Positions 13,270-21,848 of a stretch of 64,000 nt of DNA are shown here, piece after piece. The DNA is taken from positions 1 through 64,000 of the forward strand of contig NZ_LMEO01000013.1 in NCBI RefSeq assembly GCF_001426375.1. Direction: 5' to 3'. Source of the DNA: Paenibacillus sp. Root444D2. GTDB taxonomy: Bacteria > Bacillota > Bacilli > Paenibacillales > NBRC-103111. The notes under the pieces were generated by a model. That model had not been told where the DNA came from and searched no databases. It saw only the letters and a list, made by a program, of their open reading frames with translations. The position numbers and the translations under genes are program-made. The stretch's first letter is position 1; every line of letters starts with the position of its first letter.

Positions 13270-15294
13270 CTAAAAACCTAACATTTTAGAGATCTTTTCA
13301 AGCAGTCGTTGCTGTGATGTCAATTGTTGAGATATGTCATCATATCGTTTGTTTAGTGATTCCGCAGCAGCAAGCATTTCACTTCGGATTTCTTGTTCCA
13401 ACCTTTCACTTACCTTTTGCGTGTGAAGATGAATCAAATTGCGAAGGTCCTTTACATCCTCCGAAACGCCTTCATATTTTTGATTCAGTAACTCCGTTGT
13501 GGCAGTAAGTATTTCACCTTTGGGATCTTGCTCTGGAGCTTCAGTTACCTTTTGTTGAACAGTTTCGATCACGTGTCGCAGTTCCGTTATTTCTTCAGTT
13601 ACGTTATCATAGCGTTGGTCCAGTAACTCCGCTGTGGCAGTAAGTATTTCACCTTTGAGATCACGCTCTGAAGTTTCAGTTACCGTTTGTTGAACGCTTT
13701 GGATCGCATTCTGCAACCCTTTTACTTCTGTAGAAACACCCTCAATTTGTCTGTTCAGTAATTCAATTGTTGAAAAGACTTCACTTCTGATTTCATGTTC
13801 CAACATTTCACTTGCCTTTTGCGTATGGAATTGAATCTCATTACGTAAGTTCTTTACATCCTTTGAAACGCCTTCATATCGTTGGTTCAGCAACTCCGTT
13901 GTGGCAGTAAGTATTTCACCTTTGAGATCTTGCTCCGAAACTTCAGTTACCTTTTGATTAACGTTTTGGATCACATTCTTCAGCCCTATAACTTCTTCAG
14001 ATATGGTGTCATAGCGTTTGTATAGCGATTCTGTAGAAGCATTTACTTCACTTCGGATTTCTTGTTCCAACATTTCACTTGCCTTTTGCGTTTTGAGATG
14101 AATCTCATTTCGCAGGTTCTTTACATCCCGCGAAACACCTTCGTAACGTTGGTTCAGTAACTCCGTTGTAGCAGTAAGTATTTCACCTTTGAGATCTTGC
14201 TCCGAAACTTTAGTTACCTTTTGCTGAACGTTTTGGATGACATTCTTCAGCCCTAAAACTTCTTCAGATATAGTGTCATAGCGTTTGTATAGCGATTCTG
14301 CAGAAGCATTTACTTCACTTCGGATTTCTTGTTCCAACTTTTCACTTACCTTTTGCGTTTTGAGATGAATCTCATTTCGCAGGTTCTTTACATCCTCCGA
14401 AACGCCTTCATATCGTTGGTTCAATAACTCCGTTGTGGCAGTAAGTATTTCACCTTTGAGATCTTGCTCCGAGACTTCAGTTACCTTTTGCTGAACGGTT
14501 TGGATCACATTCTTTTGCCCTATTACTTCTACAGATACACCCTCAATTTGTCTGTGTAGTAATTCTAGCGTAGTAGTAACCTCACTTCTAATGTCCTGCT
14601 CGAATAAATCAGCTACATATTGAGTTAGAATCTGGATCACGTTTCGCAGTTCCGACATTTCTTCAGAAACGTTTGAAACTTCGTCAACCTTTTGCCTGAG
14701 CGTATGGATGATGTTACTAAGTTCCGCGACTTCATTACTTAATTGAACGAAATGAGAGTTTGGGTGACCCATCATAGGTGACAAAAGCCCGCCAACTGCT
14801 ATAGATGATATACCTGCCTTTTGATTCAAGTCGTCTATATGTTCCTTTAAATTCCTTGGGGATTTATTCGCTTCTATTTTTTGCGTAAGGAGCTTTACCC
14901 TGTTACTTAATTCCATTGTTTCTTTACTTAATTGCAAGTTGGAGTTGTTCATAACTGGAAGTAGGATTGATTCGTCTACGGAAGGAGGTACATTGGCATT
15001 GGAGTCAGGAACAATAGCAGCTGTAGGAGGTAATGATTCTTCATCATTGAGTGCAATAATAGCCTTCTGACGCATTTCCTGTAAATGTTCTTTTATAAAT
15101 TTAGGCGATTTATTGGCATCGCTCAACTTGGATATGATCTCAAAAATTTCGATGGCTTCTTCTGTGTACCTTTGGGATCCGCCAAAAGCTTTAGTCGGAA
15201 GAAATTCGCGATAATAATTTGTCCATCCCCTTACAACTTCTCGTGTTTTTCCGATTTTACCAGCGATCTCGGTGAACTTATATGTCCTTTTCAT
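13270..15294 (-). CDS. repeat-rich coiled-coil protein with MerR-like DNA-binding head
   Basis: 674 residues. The first 70 look like a MerR/RacA-type winged helix-turn-helix (YKFTEIAGKIGKTREVVRGWTNYY, then GGSQRYTEEAIEIFEIISKL). The block NKSPKFIKEHLQEMRQK at about 62 recurs as NKSPRNLKEHIDDLNQK at about 143. From about residue 190 to the end it is charged helix built from an alternating pair of 42-47-residue modules, one with KGEILTATTELLNQRYEGVS and one with EQEIRSEVNASAESLYKRYD. No membrane segment or signal is visible. By layout it resembles chromosome-anchoring or nucleoid-bridging proteins, but no function can be assigned. The Shine-Dalgarno is 15 bases from the ATG, rather far. It stands alone between terminators. 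Confidence 0.8.
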   Translation of the reverse strand: MKRTYKFTEIAGKIGKTREVVRGWTNYYREFLPTKAFGGSQRYTEEAIEIFEIISKLSDANKSPKFIKEHLQEMRQKAIIALNDEESLPPTAAIVPDSNANVPPSVDESILLPVMNNSNLQLSKETMELSNRVKLLTQKIEANKSPRNLKEHIDDLNQKAGISSIAVGGLLSPMMGHPNSHFVQLSNEVAELSNIIHTLRQKVDEVSNVSEEMSELRNVIQILTQYVADLFEQDIRSEVTTTLELLHRQIEGVSVEVIGQKNVIQTVQQKVTEVSEQDLKGEILTATTELLNQRYEGVSEDVKNLRNEIHLKTQKVSEKLEQEIRSEVNASAESLYKRYDTISEEVLGLKNVIQNVQQKVTKVSEQDLKGEILTATTELLNQRYEGVSRDVKNLRNEIHLKTQKASEMLEQEIRSEVNASTESLYKRYDTISEEVIGLKNVIQNVNQKVTEVSEQDLKGEILTATTELLNQRYEGVSKDVKNLRNEIQFHTQKASEMLEHEIRSEVFSTIELLNRQIEGVSTEVKGLQNAIQSVQQTVTETSERDLKGEILTATAELLDQRYDNVTEEITELRHVIETVQQKVTEAPEQDPKGEILTATTELLNQKYEGVSEDVKDLRNLIHLHTQKVSERLEQEIRSEMLAAAESLNKRYDDISQQLTSQQRLLEKISKMLGF
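13636..14703 (-). repeat. 267-base tandem repeats inside the coiled-coil gene
   Basis: A near-identical DNA block (GGCAGTAAGTATTTCACCTT and flanks) begins at 13636, 13903, 14170 and 14437, an exact 267-base (89-codon) period, with one more half-period copy at 13501. The two middle units are the most alike, as expected for recent unequal crossing-over. Copy number is likely to vary between strains. Confidence 0.9.
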
Positions 15295-15434
15295 TGTTAT
15301 CTATCGTCATCCTTTCTTCTTATGTCCATTAGGCTTAGGCATCAGTTGTAACATATTATTCAGGACATCAAACAAGTGACAACAAATGAAGGAAACATTT
15401 AAGAGTCCGCTTTTCCTTACCTTCGAGAGAACAA

Positions 15435-15463
15435 CAAAAAACCCAGTACCTATGCGGCACTGA
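15435..15463 (-). terminator. terminator of the U32 gene
   Basis: Minus-strand stem CTCAGTGCC/GGTACTGGG with a five-base loop followed by TTTTTTG. It is about 27 bases after the U32 stop codon. Confidence 0.7.
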
Positions 15464-15489
15464 GTCTGTTTTAATACACTATTGATCCT

Positions 15490-18042
15490 CTACTTCACCA
15501 GCTGACCGCGAGTAACACCTAATTGGTTCGTCGCTTTCAACGAACGCCATACTTGCGTACCGCTAATCTCACCATCAATCGCGCGACGGTACAAGTCGAG
15601 AATTTCGCGCACCTTGTCTGGCGTCTCTTCAAGGAACTCAACACGGAAGGAGCGGATGCCTAAATCCATGAAATGACTCAAGTACTCGGCACCAGATTGG
15701 TCCACCGCGTTATACACCGTATTACGACAGCCTTCATCGACACGCACCGGGTGAGACATTCCGACACGGTCTTGTAAAGAAACGCTGTGATCCTCACAAG
15801 GACGACCGCAGTTTGTAAAGTTAGTGCCCTCGCTCAGGAACGTACAGTACACGCAGTGCTCCGTATGGAACATCGGCATGTGCTGATGAATAACAACCTC
15901 AAGCTTCGAGGTCTCAGCACGACGAAGCAAATCGACCATTTGCTGAATGTTCAAATCGTACGAAGGCGTAATCTTCGAAAGGCCCGCTTCTAGGAACAAG
16001 GCAGCCGTTTTGTGGTTGGCCACATTGAGCGAGAAATCCCCGATTAACTGCGGTTTCGGCGCGTCTGGATTTTCCAACCGATGCTTCAAGAAGAAGTAGG
16101 CTGCGCCCGTATTACGGATCAATACCGCATCCGGATTAAGCTTTAATATATGGTTAAAATAGCCCGTTTCCCCTGGCATGTGAATACGCGGTGTCACCAA
16201 GGCGATTCGGCGCCCGGCTGCACGAACGGCTTCCACGGCCGCTGGGAACTGCTTAATAAATTCGAAATCCGCATAAATAAACTCGATTTCCGTTGTTTCA
16301 AGCACAGCCTTCACCTGATCCAGGTTACGGCAAAGTGCAGTAAGCTCCACAGCCTTGCGTTCCGCTAGGGAAAGCGCAGGAGCATTCGCGGCAGCGTTGG
16401 TGATAGCTGCCTCAGCAGCTGACTGAATCACGTCGTCATACACGCCGATTTCACGCTTCATGTAAGCAGGCGGTTTCTGCCGCTCGTCTTCCATCAGCTC
16501 CACAGCCATGCGGCGCATGCTGTTAAGCTCACGCATTGGCACAATCAGCTCACCGGTCAGCTGTAGATCCAGCTGGCTGAGCTCAAAAACCGTGCCGCCA
16601 AGGCGTCCAAACTGCTCCGTAAAGAGCTGTTCGTCCATCGGTCTTTTCTCCGCGCGAACGAGCGGAAGCTCGGACTGTACGAAGACGGTATGTCCGCCTT
16701 GAATATCCGTCCACCAGCTCTTGAGCGGCTCGCCTTCTACGCCGCTTACCTTCACGCTGACCGGGAATGTCCGGTAAGGCTTGTCGGTCTCGAACGTCTG
16801 GCGCAGGCGCTTGTCAAGCTGCGGATCATTCGTCTTCCAGATGCGGTCCCCGACATGCAGACGGCCCAGCTCCACATCATTGCGTCCCATAATGATCTCG
16901 ATGAGTCCGCCCTCGGCTTCGCCTTCGAGCTTCTCTCCCTTGCGGCGCAAATCGTAGATGCGCCCGCCTTCTTCCTTCTTCGTCGGATCCCCCGCGTCGA
17001 AAACAAGACCGTCACCGCGCTTGAGCGGCGCCTCCAGCTCACAGATCACGCCATCGCGCAAAATTTGCTTGATGCGGCCCACGAAAACCCCGCGGCTCTT
17101 CGGAAACGTGCCGTCGACAAGCTGCTTATTGTTGGTTCCATTCAAGAAGCCAACCGTAAATCCACGCGAGAAGCTTTGCTGAAGCTCACGAACCTCTTCT
17201 TTGGTCGGACGAGCATCCTCCCCATCGAAATAGCGGTCAATCGCACGGCGGTACTTGCTCACGACATTGGCCACGTATTCAGGGGTCTTTAGACGTCCTT
17301 CAATTTTGAATGAGCGTACGCCGGCTTCAATAAGCTCCGGAACGATCTCTATCGCTGCCAAATCCTTTGGCGACAGCAAATACGTGACATCGCCCATCGG
17401 CTTTTGCACGCCGTCGACCATCAGATCATACGGCAAGCGGCATGCCTGTGCACATTCTCCACGGTTAGCGGAACGCCCGCCCCACATTTCAGAAGTCAAA
17501 CACTGACCGGAATAAGATACACAAAGCGCACCGTGCACGAAAACTTCCATCGGAAGCTTCGCTTGATCGCCGATTTGTTTAATCTGCTTCAAGTTATTTT
17601 CGCGCCCTAAAACAACGCGCTCAATATCGAACGGCTTCGTAAATTCAACCGCCTCAGGCGATGTAATCGTCATCTGTGTCGATCCGTGAATCGGAAAATC
17701 GGGGGAGATTTGGCGAATCATTTTAACCAAACCAAGATCCTGTACAATGACCGCATCCACACCGGCGTCCACACATGCATCTATCAATTGCTTCGCATCA
17801 TTCAGTTCTTCCTCAAACACAAGGATGTTGAAGGTAAGAAAGCCCTTTACTCCATATAAATGAAGGAACGACATAATATCCGGCAGTTCAGCCATCGTAA
17901 AGTTATGCGCGCGTGCCCTAGCATTAAATTTCTCCACACCAAAAAACACGGCATCCGCACCATTGGCAACAGCCGCTCTCAAACAATCCCAATCCCCCGC
18001 AGGGGCCAACAATTCTATATCTTCTCTGCGTATCGTACGCAT
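15490..18042 (-). CDS. U32 peptidase-family protein with DUF3656 (RlhA-like)
   Basis: 850 residues. The N-terminal TIM barrel opens with ELLAPAGDWDCLRAAVANGADAVFFG and carries the U32 core FVHGALCVSYSGQC and the Cys-rich block NRGECAQACRLPYDL. A DUF3656-type beta region follows (about 330-520). The C-terminal third looks like a second barrel with its own cysteine set (HTEHCVYCTFL, TNFTNCGRPCEDH). E. coli RlhA (U32 plus DUF3656, roughly 650 residues) hydroxylates a 23S rRNA cytidine, and its relatives TrhP/TrhO-type act on tRNA. By domain content this is more likely an RNA hydroxylation enzyme than a protease. Its extra 200 C-terminal residues are common in Bacillota versions. Start at 18042 from spacing to AAAGGA. 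Confidence 0.85.
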   Translation of the reverse strand: MRTIRREDIELLAPAGDWDCLRAAVANGADAVFFGVEKFNARARAHNFTMAELPDIMSFLHLYGVKGFLTFNILVFEEELNDAKQLIDACVDAGVDAVIVQDLGLVKMIRQISPDFPIHGSTQMTITSPEAVEFTKPFDIERVVLGRENNLKQIKQIGDQAKLPMEVFVHGALCVSYSGQCLTSEMWGGRSANRGECAQACRLPYDLMVDGVQKPMGDVTYLLSPKDLAAIEIVPELIEAGVRSFKIEGRLKTPEYVANVVSKYRRAIDRYFDGEDARPTKEEVRELQQSFSRGFTVGFLNGTNNKQLVDGTFPKSRGVFVGRIKQILRDGVICELEAPLKRGDGLVFDAGDPTKKEEGGRIYDLRRKGEKLEGEAEGGLIEIIMGRNDVELGRLHVGDRIWKTNDPQLDKRLRQTFETDKPYRTFPVSVKVSGVEGEPLKSWWTDIQGGHTVFVQSELPLVRAEKRPMDEQLFTEQFGRLGGTVFELSQLDLQLTGELIVPMRELNSMRRMAVELMEDERQKPPAYMKREIGVYDDVIQSAAEAAITNAAANAPALSLAERKAVELTALCRNLDQVKAVLETTEIEFIYADFEFIKQFPAAVEAVRAAGRRIALVTPRIHMPGETGYFNHILKLNPDAVLIRNTGAAYFFLKHRLENPDAPKPQLIGDFSLNVANHKTAALFLEAGLSKITPSYDLNIQQMVDLLRRAETSKLEVVIHQHMPMFHTEHCVYCTFLSEGTNFTNCGRPCEDHSVSLQDRVGMSHPVRVDEGCRNTVYNAVDQSGAEYLSHFMDLGIRSFRVEFLEETPDKVREILDLYRRAIDGEISGTQVWRSLKATNQLGVTRGQLVK

Positions 18043-18285
18043 GGCAGCAAATCCTTTCAATAATAGATCCTCGGGTAAACCTCAAAGTCTTCTCTTTAGT
18101 GTAACAGAAAGGATAGGTAGGAATCTAGGGCGGGGGGTAATTACAAACTTAGCCAATATCCGACAGCCACAGCTGATTGCCAAACGTTTCCTCTCGCAAC
18201 ACCAAACCCTTTAGAAGTTAACAAAGCTTCCTATGAATGCTATAATGGCAAGGATAGTGACCTTTTTAGTAATTGAGGGATACCT

Positions 18286-21200
18286 TTGGTTTTGTCGAAA
18301 ATTCGTGTTCTTAAACTACTGATCGGACTAGGCCTTGTCAGCCTATTTACCATTGTCCTACTTTTATTTTTGCCAAAAGTAGATGAAACCAAGCTCCTCT
18401 ATGCGACGAGCGGGGATCTTTATGATGCGGCAGCCTATGGAAATTTTCAGCAAACCTTGCAAGCAGGCGTTCACATTGACAAGCAAAACCTGCCTTCCTT
18501 AACAACGAGCCAGCTTCGAAAGTATAATGCGATTTATCTGGATCCTGCCCTTGCGCAAGATGCCGGGTGGGCGGAGCAAGTTACGAAGCTTGTCACATTC
18601 GTGAAGCAGGGCGGACATTTATTAGTGGAAAATGAGTTTGCTGACCGGTTTCCGCTGGATTTTCTTGGAGCTGCCAGAATTGTTGATTTAAAAAAGGTAC
18701 CTCTGAACAAATTTGGCTCACCTTTCTTATCAGGGGATTCACTATCTCTCAGCTACCCGCAGGTGCCAGTTAATCTTCAGGGCATTCAACAAACCTTTCA
18801 ATTATTTACGCAAAGCTATCTTAAGCATAATACAATTTACGATCTACCTGGTTTTAACCTCGGATACGGTTTCGATCCCTCCACAGGTCAAACGATTGTG
18901 GCAATGAATAAACCTGTGGAGTCGAAGATGCCTGTATCGCTTGTTATGCAGAACCGCGTTGGAAAAGGCACCGTGCTGATCAGCAGTAACTTTCTGCCGA
19001 ACCGGTACTTCCTAACAGGCTACGACATGATGAGCGGTATGGATCCGAAGCTAGGCTTCTCACAGCTGGCTGCAAAGTTCCAAGCAGAAATGAAACGGGT
19101 TCCGGGAACGACTTATTTCAATAGAAAAACGTTACCGATTGAGCCTTATTTTAACTTTGCTTTTGCTGCAGCGAACATGCAGTATCGCAGTGAGCTGCTG
19201 GCTTATGTATCGAAAGAAACACTTGGTTACAGTGTTAAAAAAATTCTTGGCCCATACGGAAGGCCTGCGATGGCCTTTCAGAACCATTTTGAGGCGATGC
19301 CGGCAATTCAGCAGAAAGACGGCATTGCTTGGGCGGAGAAGCTGAAGGAATATAACGAGATCCCCTCGTTTACACTCGTACGCAACGCCTTCTACTGGGG
19401 GCAATGGCGCGAGAGCGTGACGGTGCAGCTCAATACGGGAACGAACGCGCAGCCGAAGTTCGTCGGAGAGCTGCCTGGCTCGGGTTACGCGAGCGGGCTG
19501 CACGTGATGGCTGCTGGCAAGCCCCTGCGGCAGGCTTTGTTTCCACAGTATCGCGATCTGTCGAGCGCGATTGAGCTGCCTTACCGCGCGTACCCGACGG
19601 CCGCGGATATGAACGGCGACGGCCGCACGGACCTCGTGGTCGGCAGCTCGGATGGATTCGTGTATGTGTACACGAATCAAGGTGTTGACGCGGCGGCCTA
19701 CACGAGTGAGCCGCCGCCAGAGGGCTTGGCGCTGCCGGACACGTTCGGCGCGCCGGTGAAGCTGTTGCTGGAGTCCGGCGAGCCGCTCCAGCTTGGCCCT
19801 TACAGTGCCGTTCACGCCGCAGACGTGAACGGGGATGGCCGCACGGACCTCGTCGTCTCCGACGAGTCCGGGGCGGTACGGCTTCTGCCGCAGCTCGCTA
19901 GCGGCAGGTTCTCGAAGCCCGCGGTGCTGCTCGCGGGTGGGAAGCCGCTGCAGCTGCCCGGAGGGCCTGCAGCGCCGTTCGTCGCCGACGTCGATGGCGA
20001 CGGCAAGCTCGACCTTGTCCTAGGCGGAGCCGATGGACAAGTATGGCTCTACAAGGGCCGCAGCGCAGCGGGCCTCACCCTAAACCAAGGCAGCGCCATC
20101 ATCACGCTGCCGAACAAAGCCACGCACGCCGCACCATCCGTGCGTGACATCAACGGCGACGGCCGACTTGATCTCGTAGTCGGCAGCAGTGACGGGGACC
20201 TACAGGTTTTCACCCAAGAAGGCGCTGGCGCTTGGGCAGATGAGGGTCCCCTACAGGGCACAACCCTGAACCAAGTCGGCGATCACGCCTTGGTTGCCGG
20301 CCACTACTCCGTCCCGCTTTGGATAGATCTTAATCACGACGGCAAAGACGACCTGGTCGTCGGCGGTATCGAATTCGGGTCCCCCGTTTCGATCGACGAC
20401 CCGCAGTTTCCTTATCAAGCGGAGCTCCAGGAGTTCATCCAATACGCGCGTGACAATCATTTACAAATCGATCCGCACATGTTCGTGCATAATTTCAAAA
20501 GTGCTGAACAGGAACGTACCGAGCTTTTCCTTCACAAGAAAGCTTTCGATAAGCTCGGTATCCCTTGGCTGCACCCTGGAACGAACCAACACACGTGGCG
20601 CATCAATAACATAGATCAACAGCAAACACTGGAAACTGAACATCAGCAAGGATTATGGTACAATTTCGGATTCTTATCACCCGATTCGCCCGTTATTTCA
20701 CGTCCCGAAGAGATTTGGTCGCTTCCCTTCCTATTACAGGATAAACAAGGGAATACAGATCATACGATGCTGATTCATACACCGACGCCGGTACTGCGGA
20801 CAGGAGATTATGCAACGACGGACGTTTTCGAATCAATGGCTAAATTGGATATGCCGATTGATTATTTCGAGCACATCGAGTACCATTTTCCCGTACCGTC
20901 TTTGGTTGCCGACTTAACCAATTTTGCTGATTACTTTAATAAACTTCGTATGAAGCATGATTATAATTTTATGACCGAAACACAGATGGCGAAGTCATTC
21001 TTAACCGCTATGAAAAGCGAAGTTCGTATTAGTCAGTCATGGGCTTCTTACTTATGGGACAAGCTGAAAGATCGTTTATCAGGCAGCAGTCCGCACTTTC
21101 ACGCCACTTTGACACCGAATACCAACAAGGTGCCAAGCTTGGCTGGTGAGTATGCTGCAACACTTGGTGTTGTCATCGAAAAGGGTGAAAAACTTGCCCT

Positions 21201-21528
21201 ATACTCCCTACAAAGTGATTCGGATATTTACACGACAATTGACAACCAATCCTATGTAGGTTTGGCTAAGCCATCCTCCATCGGTATTGGAGTGACCAAG
21301 GAAAAGTTCCACGTCGTACGTTCTAATGTCCCTTTTGAGCTGACACAGCAAGGAAACACTCATCAATTGGTCCTGAAATCAGCAGGTCTGCAGCAAGTGA
21401 AGGTATTCAGTCCTACGGAGCTACTTTTCGACGGATCCGATGCCAAGATCGAGCATGACTCCCAAACACATATGTACAACATCACCCGATACGGTGATTT
21501 AACGACACTTACTTTTACAGCAAAGTGA
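18286..21528 (+). CDS. membrane-anchored FG-GAP/VCBS-repeat protein heading the dlt-like operon
   Basis: 1080 residues. One N-terminal membrane segment (about 7-28) puts the rest outside the cell. Residues about 35-250 resemble a glutamine-amidotransferase-like (GATase1) fold (VTKLVTFVKQGGHLLVENEF, GKGTVLISSNFLPNRYF). A possible TIM-barrel starts near 290 (MAFQNHFEAMPAIQQKDGIAWAEKLKEYNE). It is interrupted by five calcium-loop repeats of the DxNGDGxxDL type near residues 441, 513, 568, 622 and 681, and seems to resume near 710 (LQEFIQYARDNHLQIDPHMF), as in polysaccharide deacetylase-like or glycosidase-like proteins. The last 120 residues are beta-rich. The repeat region is clearly more GC-rich than the flanks. 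It starts at a TTG after GAGGGA. The carrier-protein gene begins 55 bases later, so it likely heads that operon. Enzyme role unknown. Confidence 0.8.
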   Translation: MVLSKIRVLKLLIGLGLVSLFTIVLLLFLPKVDETKLLYATSGDLYDAAAYGNFQQTLQAGVHIDKQNLPSLTTSQLRKYNAIYLDPALAQDAGWAEQVTKLVTFVKQGGHLLVENEFADRFPLDFLGAARIVDLKKVPLNKFGSPFLSGDSLSLSYPQVPVNLQGIQQTFQLFTQSYLKHNTIYDLPGFNLGYGFDPSTGQTIVAMNKPVESKMPVSLVMQNRVGKGTVLISSNFLPNRYFLTGYDMMSGMDPKLGFSQLAAKFQAEMKRVPGTTYFNRKTLPIEPYFNFAFAAANMQYRSELLAYVSKETLGYSVKKILGPYGRPAMAFQNHFEAMPAIQQKDGIAWAEKLKEYNEIPSFTLVRNAFYWGQWRESVTVQLNTGTNAQPKFVGELPGSGYASGLHVMAAGKPLRQALFPQYRDLSSAIELPYRAYPTAADMNGDGRTDLVVGSSDGFVYVYTNQGVDAAAYTSEPPPEGLALPDTFGAPVKLLLESGEPLQLGPYSAVHAADVNGDGRTDLVVSDESGAVRLLPQLASGRFSKPAVLLAGGKPLQLPGGPAAPFVADVDGDGKLDLVLGGADGQVWLYKGRSAAGLTLNQGSAIITLPNKATHAAPSVRDINGDGRLDLVVGSSDGDLQVFTQEGAGAWADEGPLQGTTLNQVGDHALVAGHYSVPLWIDLNHDGKDDLVVGGIEFGSPVSIDDPQFPYQAELQEFIQYARDNHLQIDPHMFVHNFKSAEQERTELFLHKKAFDKLGIPWLHPGTNQHTWRINNIDQQQTLETEHQQGLWYNFGFLSPDSPVISRPEEIWSLPFLLQDKQGNTDHTMLIHTPTPVLRTGDYATTDVFESMAKLDMPIDYFEHIEYHFPVPSLVADLTNFADYFNKLRMKHDYNFMTETQMAKSFLTAMKSEVRISQSWASYLWDKLKDRLSGSSPHFHATLTPNTNKVPSLAGEYAATLGVVIEKGEKLALYSLQSDSDIYTTIDNQSYVGLAKPSSIGIGVTKEKFHVVRSNVPFELTQQGNTHQLVLKSAGLQQVKVFSPTELLFDGSDAKIEHDSQTHMYNITRYGDLTTLTFTAK

Positions 21529-21583
21529 ACTAACATTCCTTTATCTAATGACCACTTTTAAATTAACCAGGAGGCTTTCCAAC

Positions 21584-21841
21584 ATGTCTAATGAAGAATT
21601 ATTAGCGCAGCTTGAACAGCATATTCGCGAGCGTTATGAAATTGCTGAGGATGACGATGATTTTGACGTTGATGTTCATCTGTTTGATTATGGGTTCATT
21701 GACTCCATCGGAGCCACAGCGCTCATCGCCCATATTGAGAAAACGTACAGCATCCAAGTGACGAATCAAGATTTAATGCTGTACTCTATGAACACGGTAA
21801 GCGAAATTGCCGATTTTATTTCCAAGAAGACTGCGAGGTAA
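21584..21841 (+). CDS. acyl carrier protein-like (DltC-type) carrier
   Basis: An 85-residue acidic four-helix carrier. The phosphopantetheine site is the Ser of DSIGA in FDYGFIDSIGATALIAHIE, at about residue 44, matching the DS motif of DltC (DSFG) more than that of fatty-acid ACP (DSLD). The start ATG at 21584 has AGGAGG nine bases upstream; an in-frame ATG 12 codons earlier has no ribosome site. The ligase gene starts 7 bases after its stop. Inferred role: it holds an aminoacyl group loaded by the neighbouring ligase and presents it to the MBOAT protein. Confidence 0.88.
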   Translation: MSNEELLAQLEQHIRERYEIAEDDDDFDVDVHLFDYGFIDSIGATALIAHIEKTYSIQVTNQDLMLYSMNTVSEIADFISKKTAR

Positions 21842-21848
21842 CCCACTC

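Noticed and set aside
16690..17292. 200-codon frame antisense to the U32 gene
   Set aside because: No ribosome site or recognisable motif; the U32/DUF3656 reading is clear on the other strand.
19132..19815. 227-codon antisense frame in the FG-GAP gene
   Set aside because: It is a shadow of the GC-rich repeat region; the sense strand has clear DxNGDG motifs.
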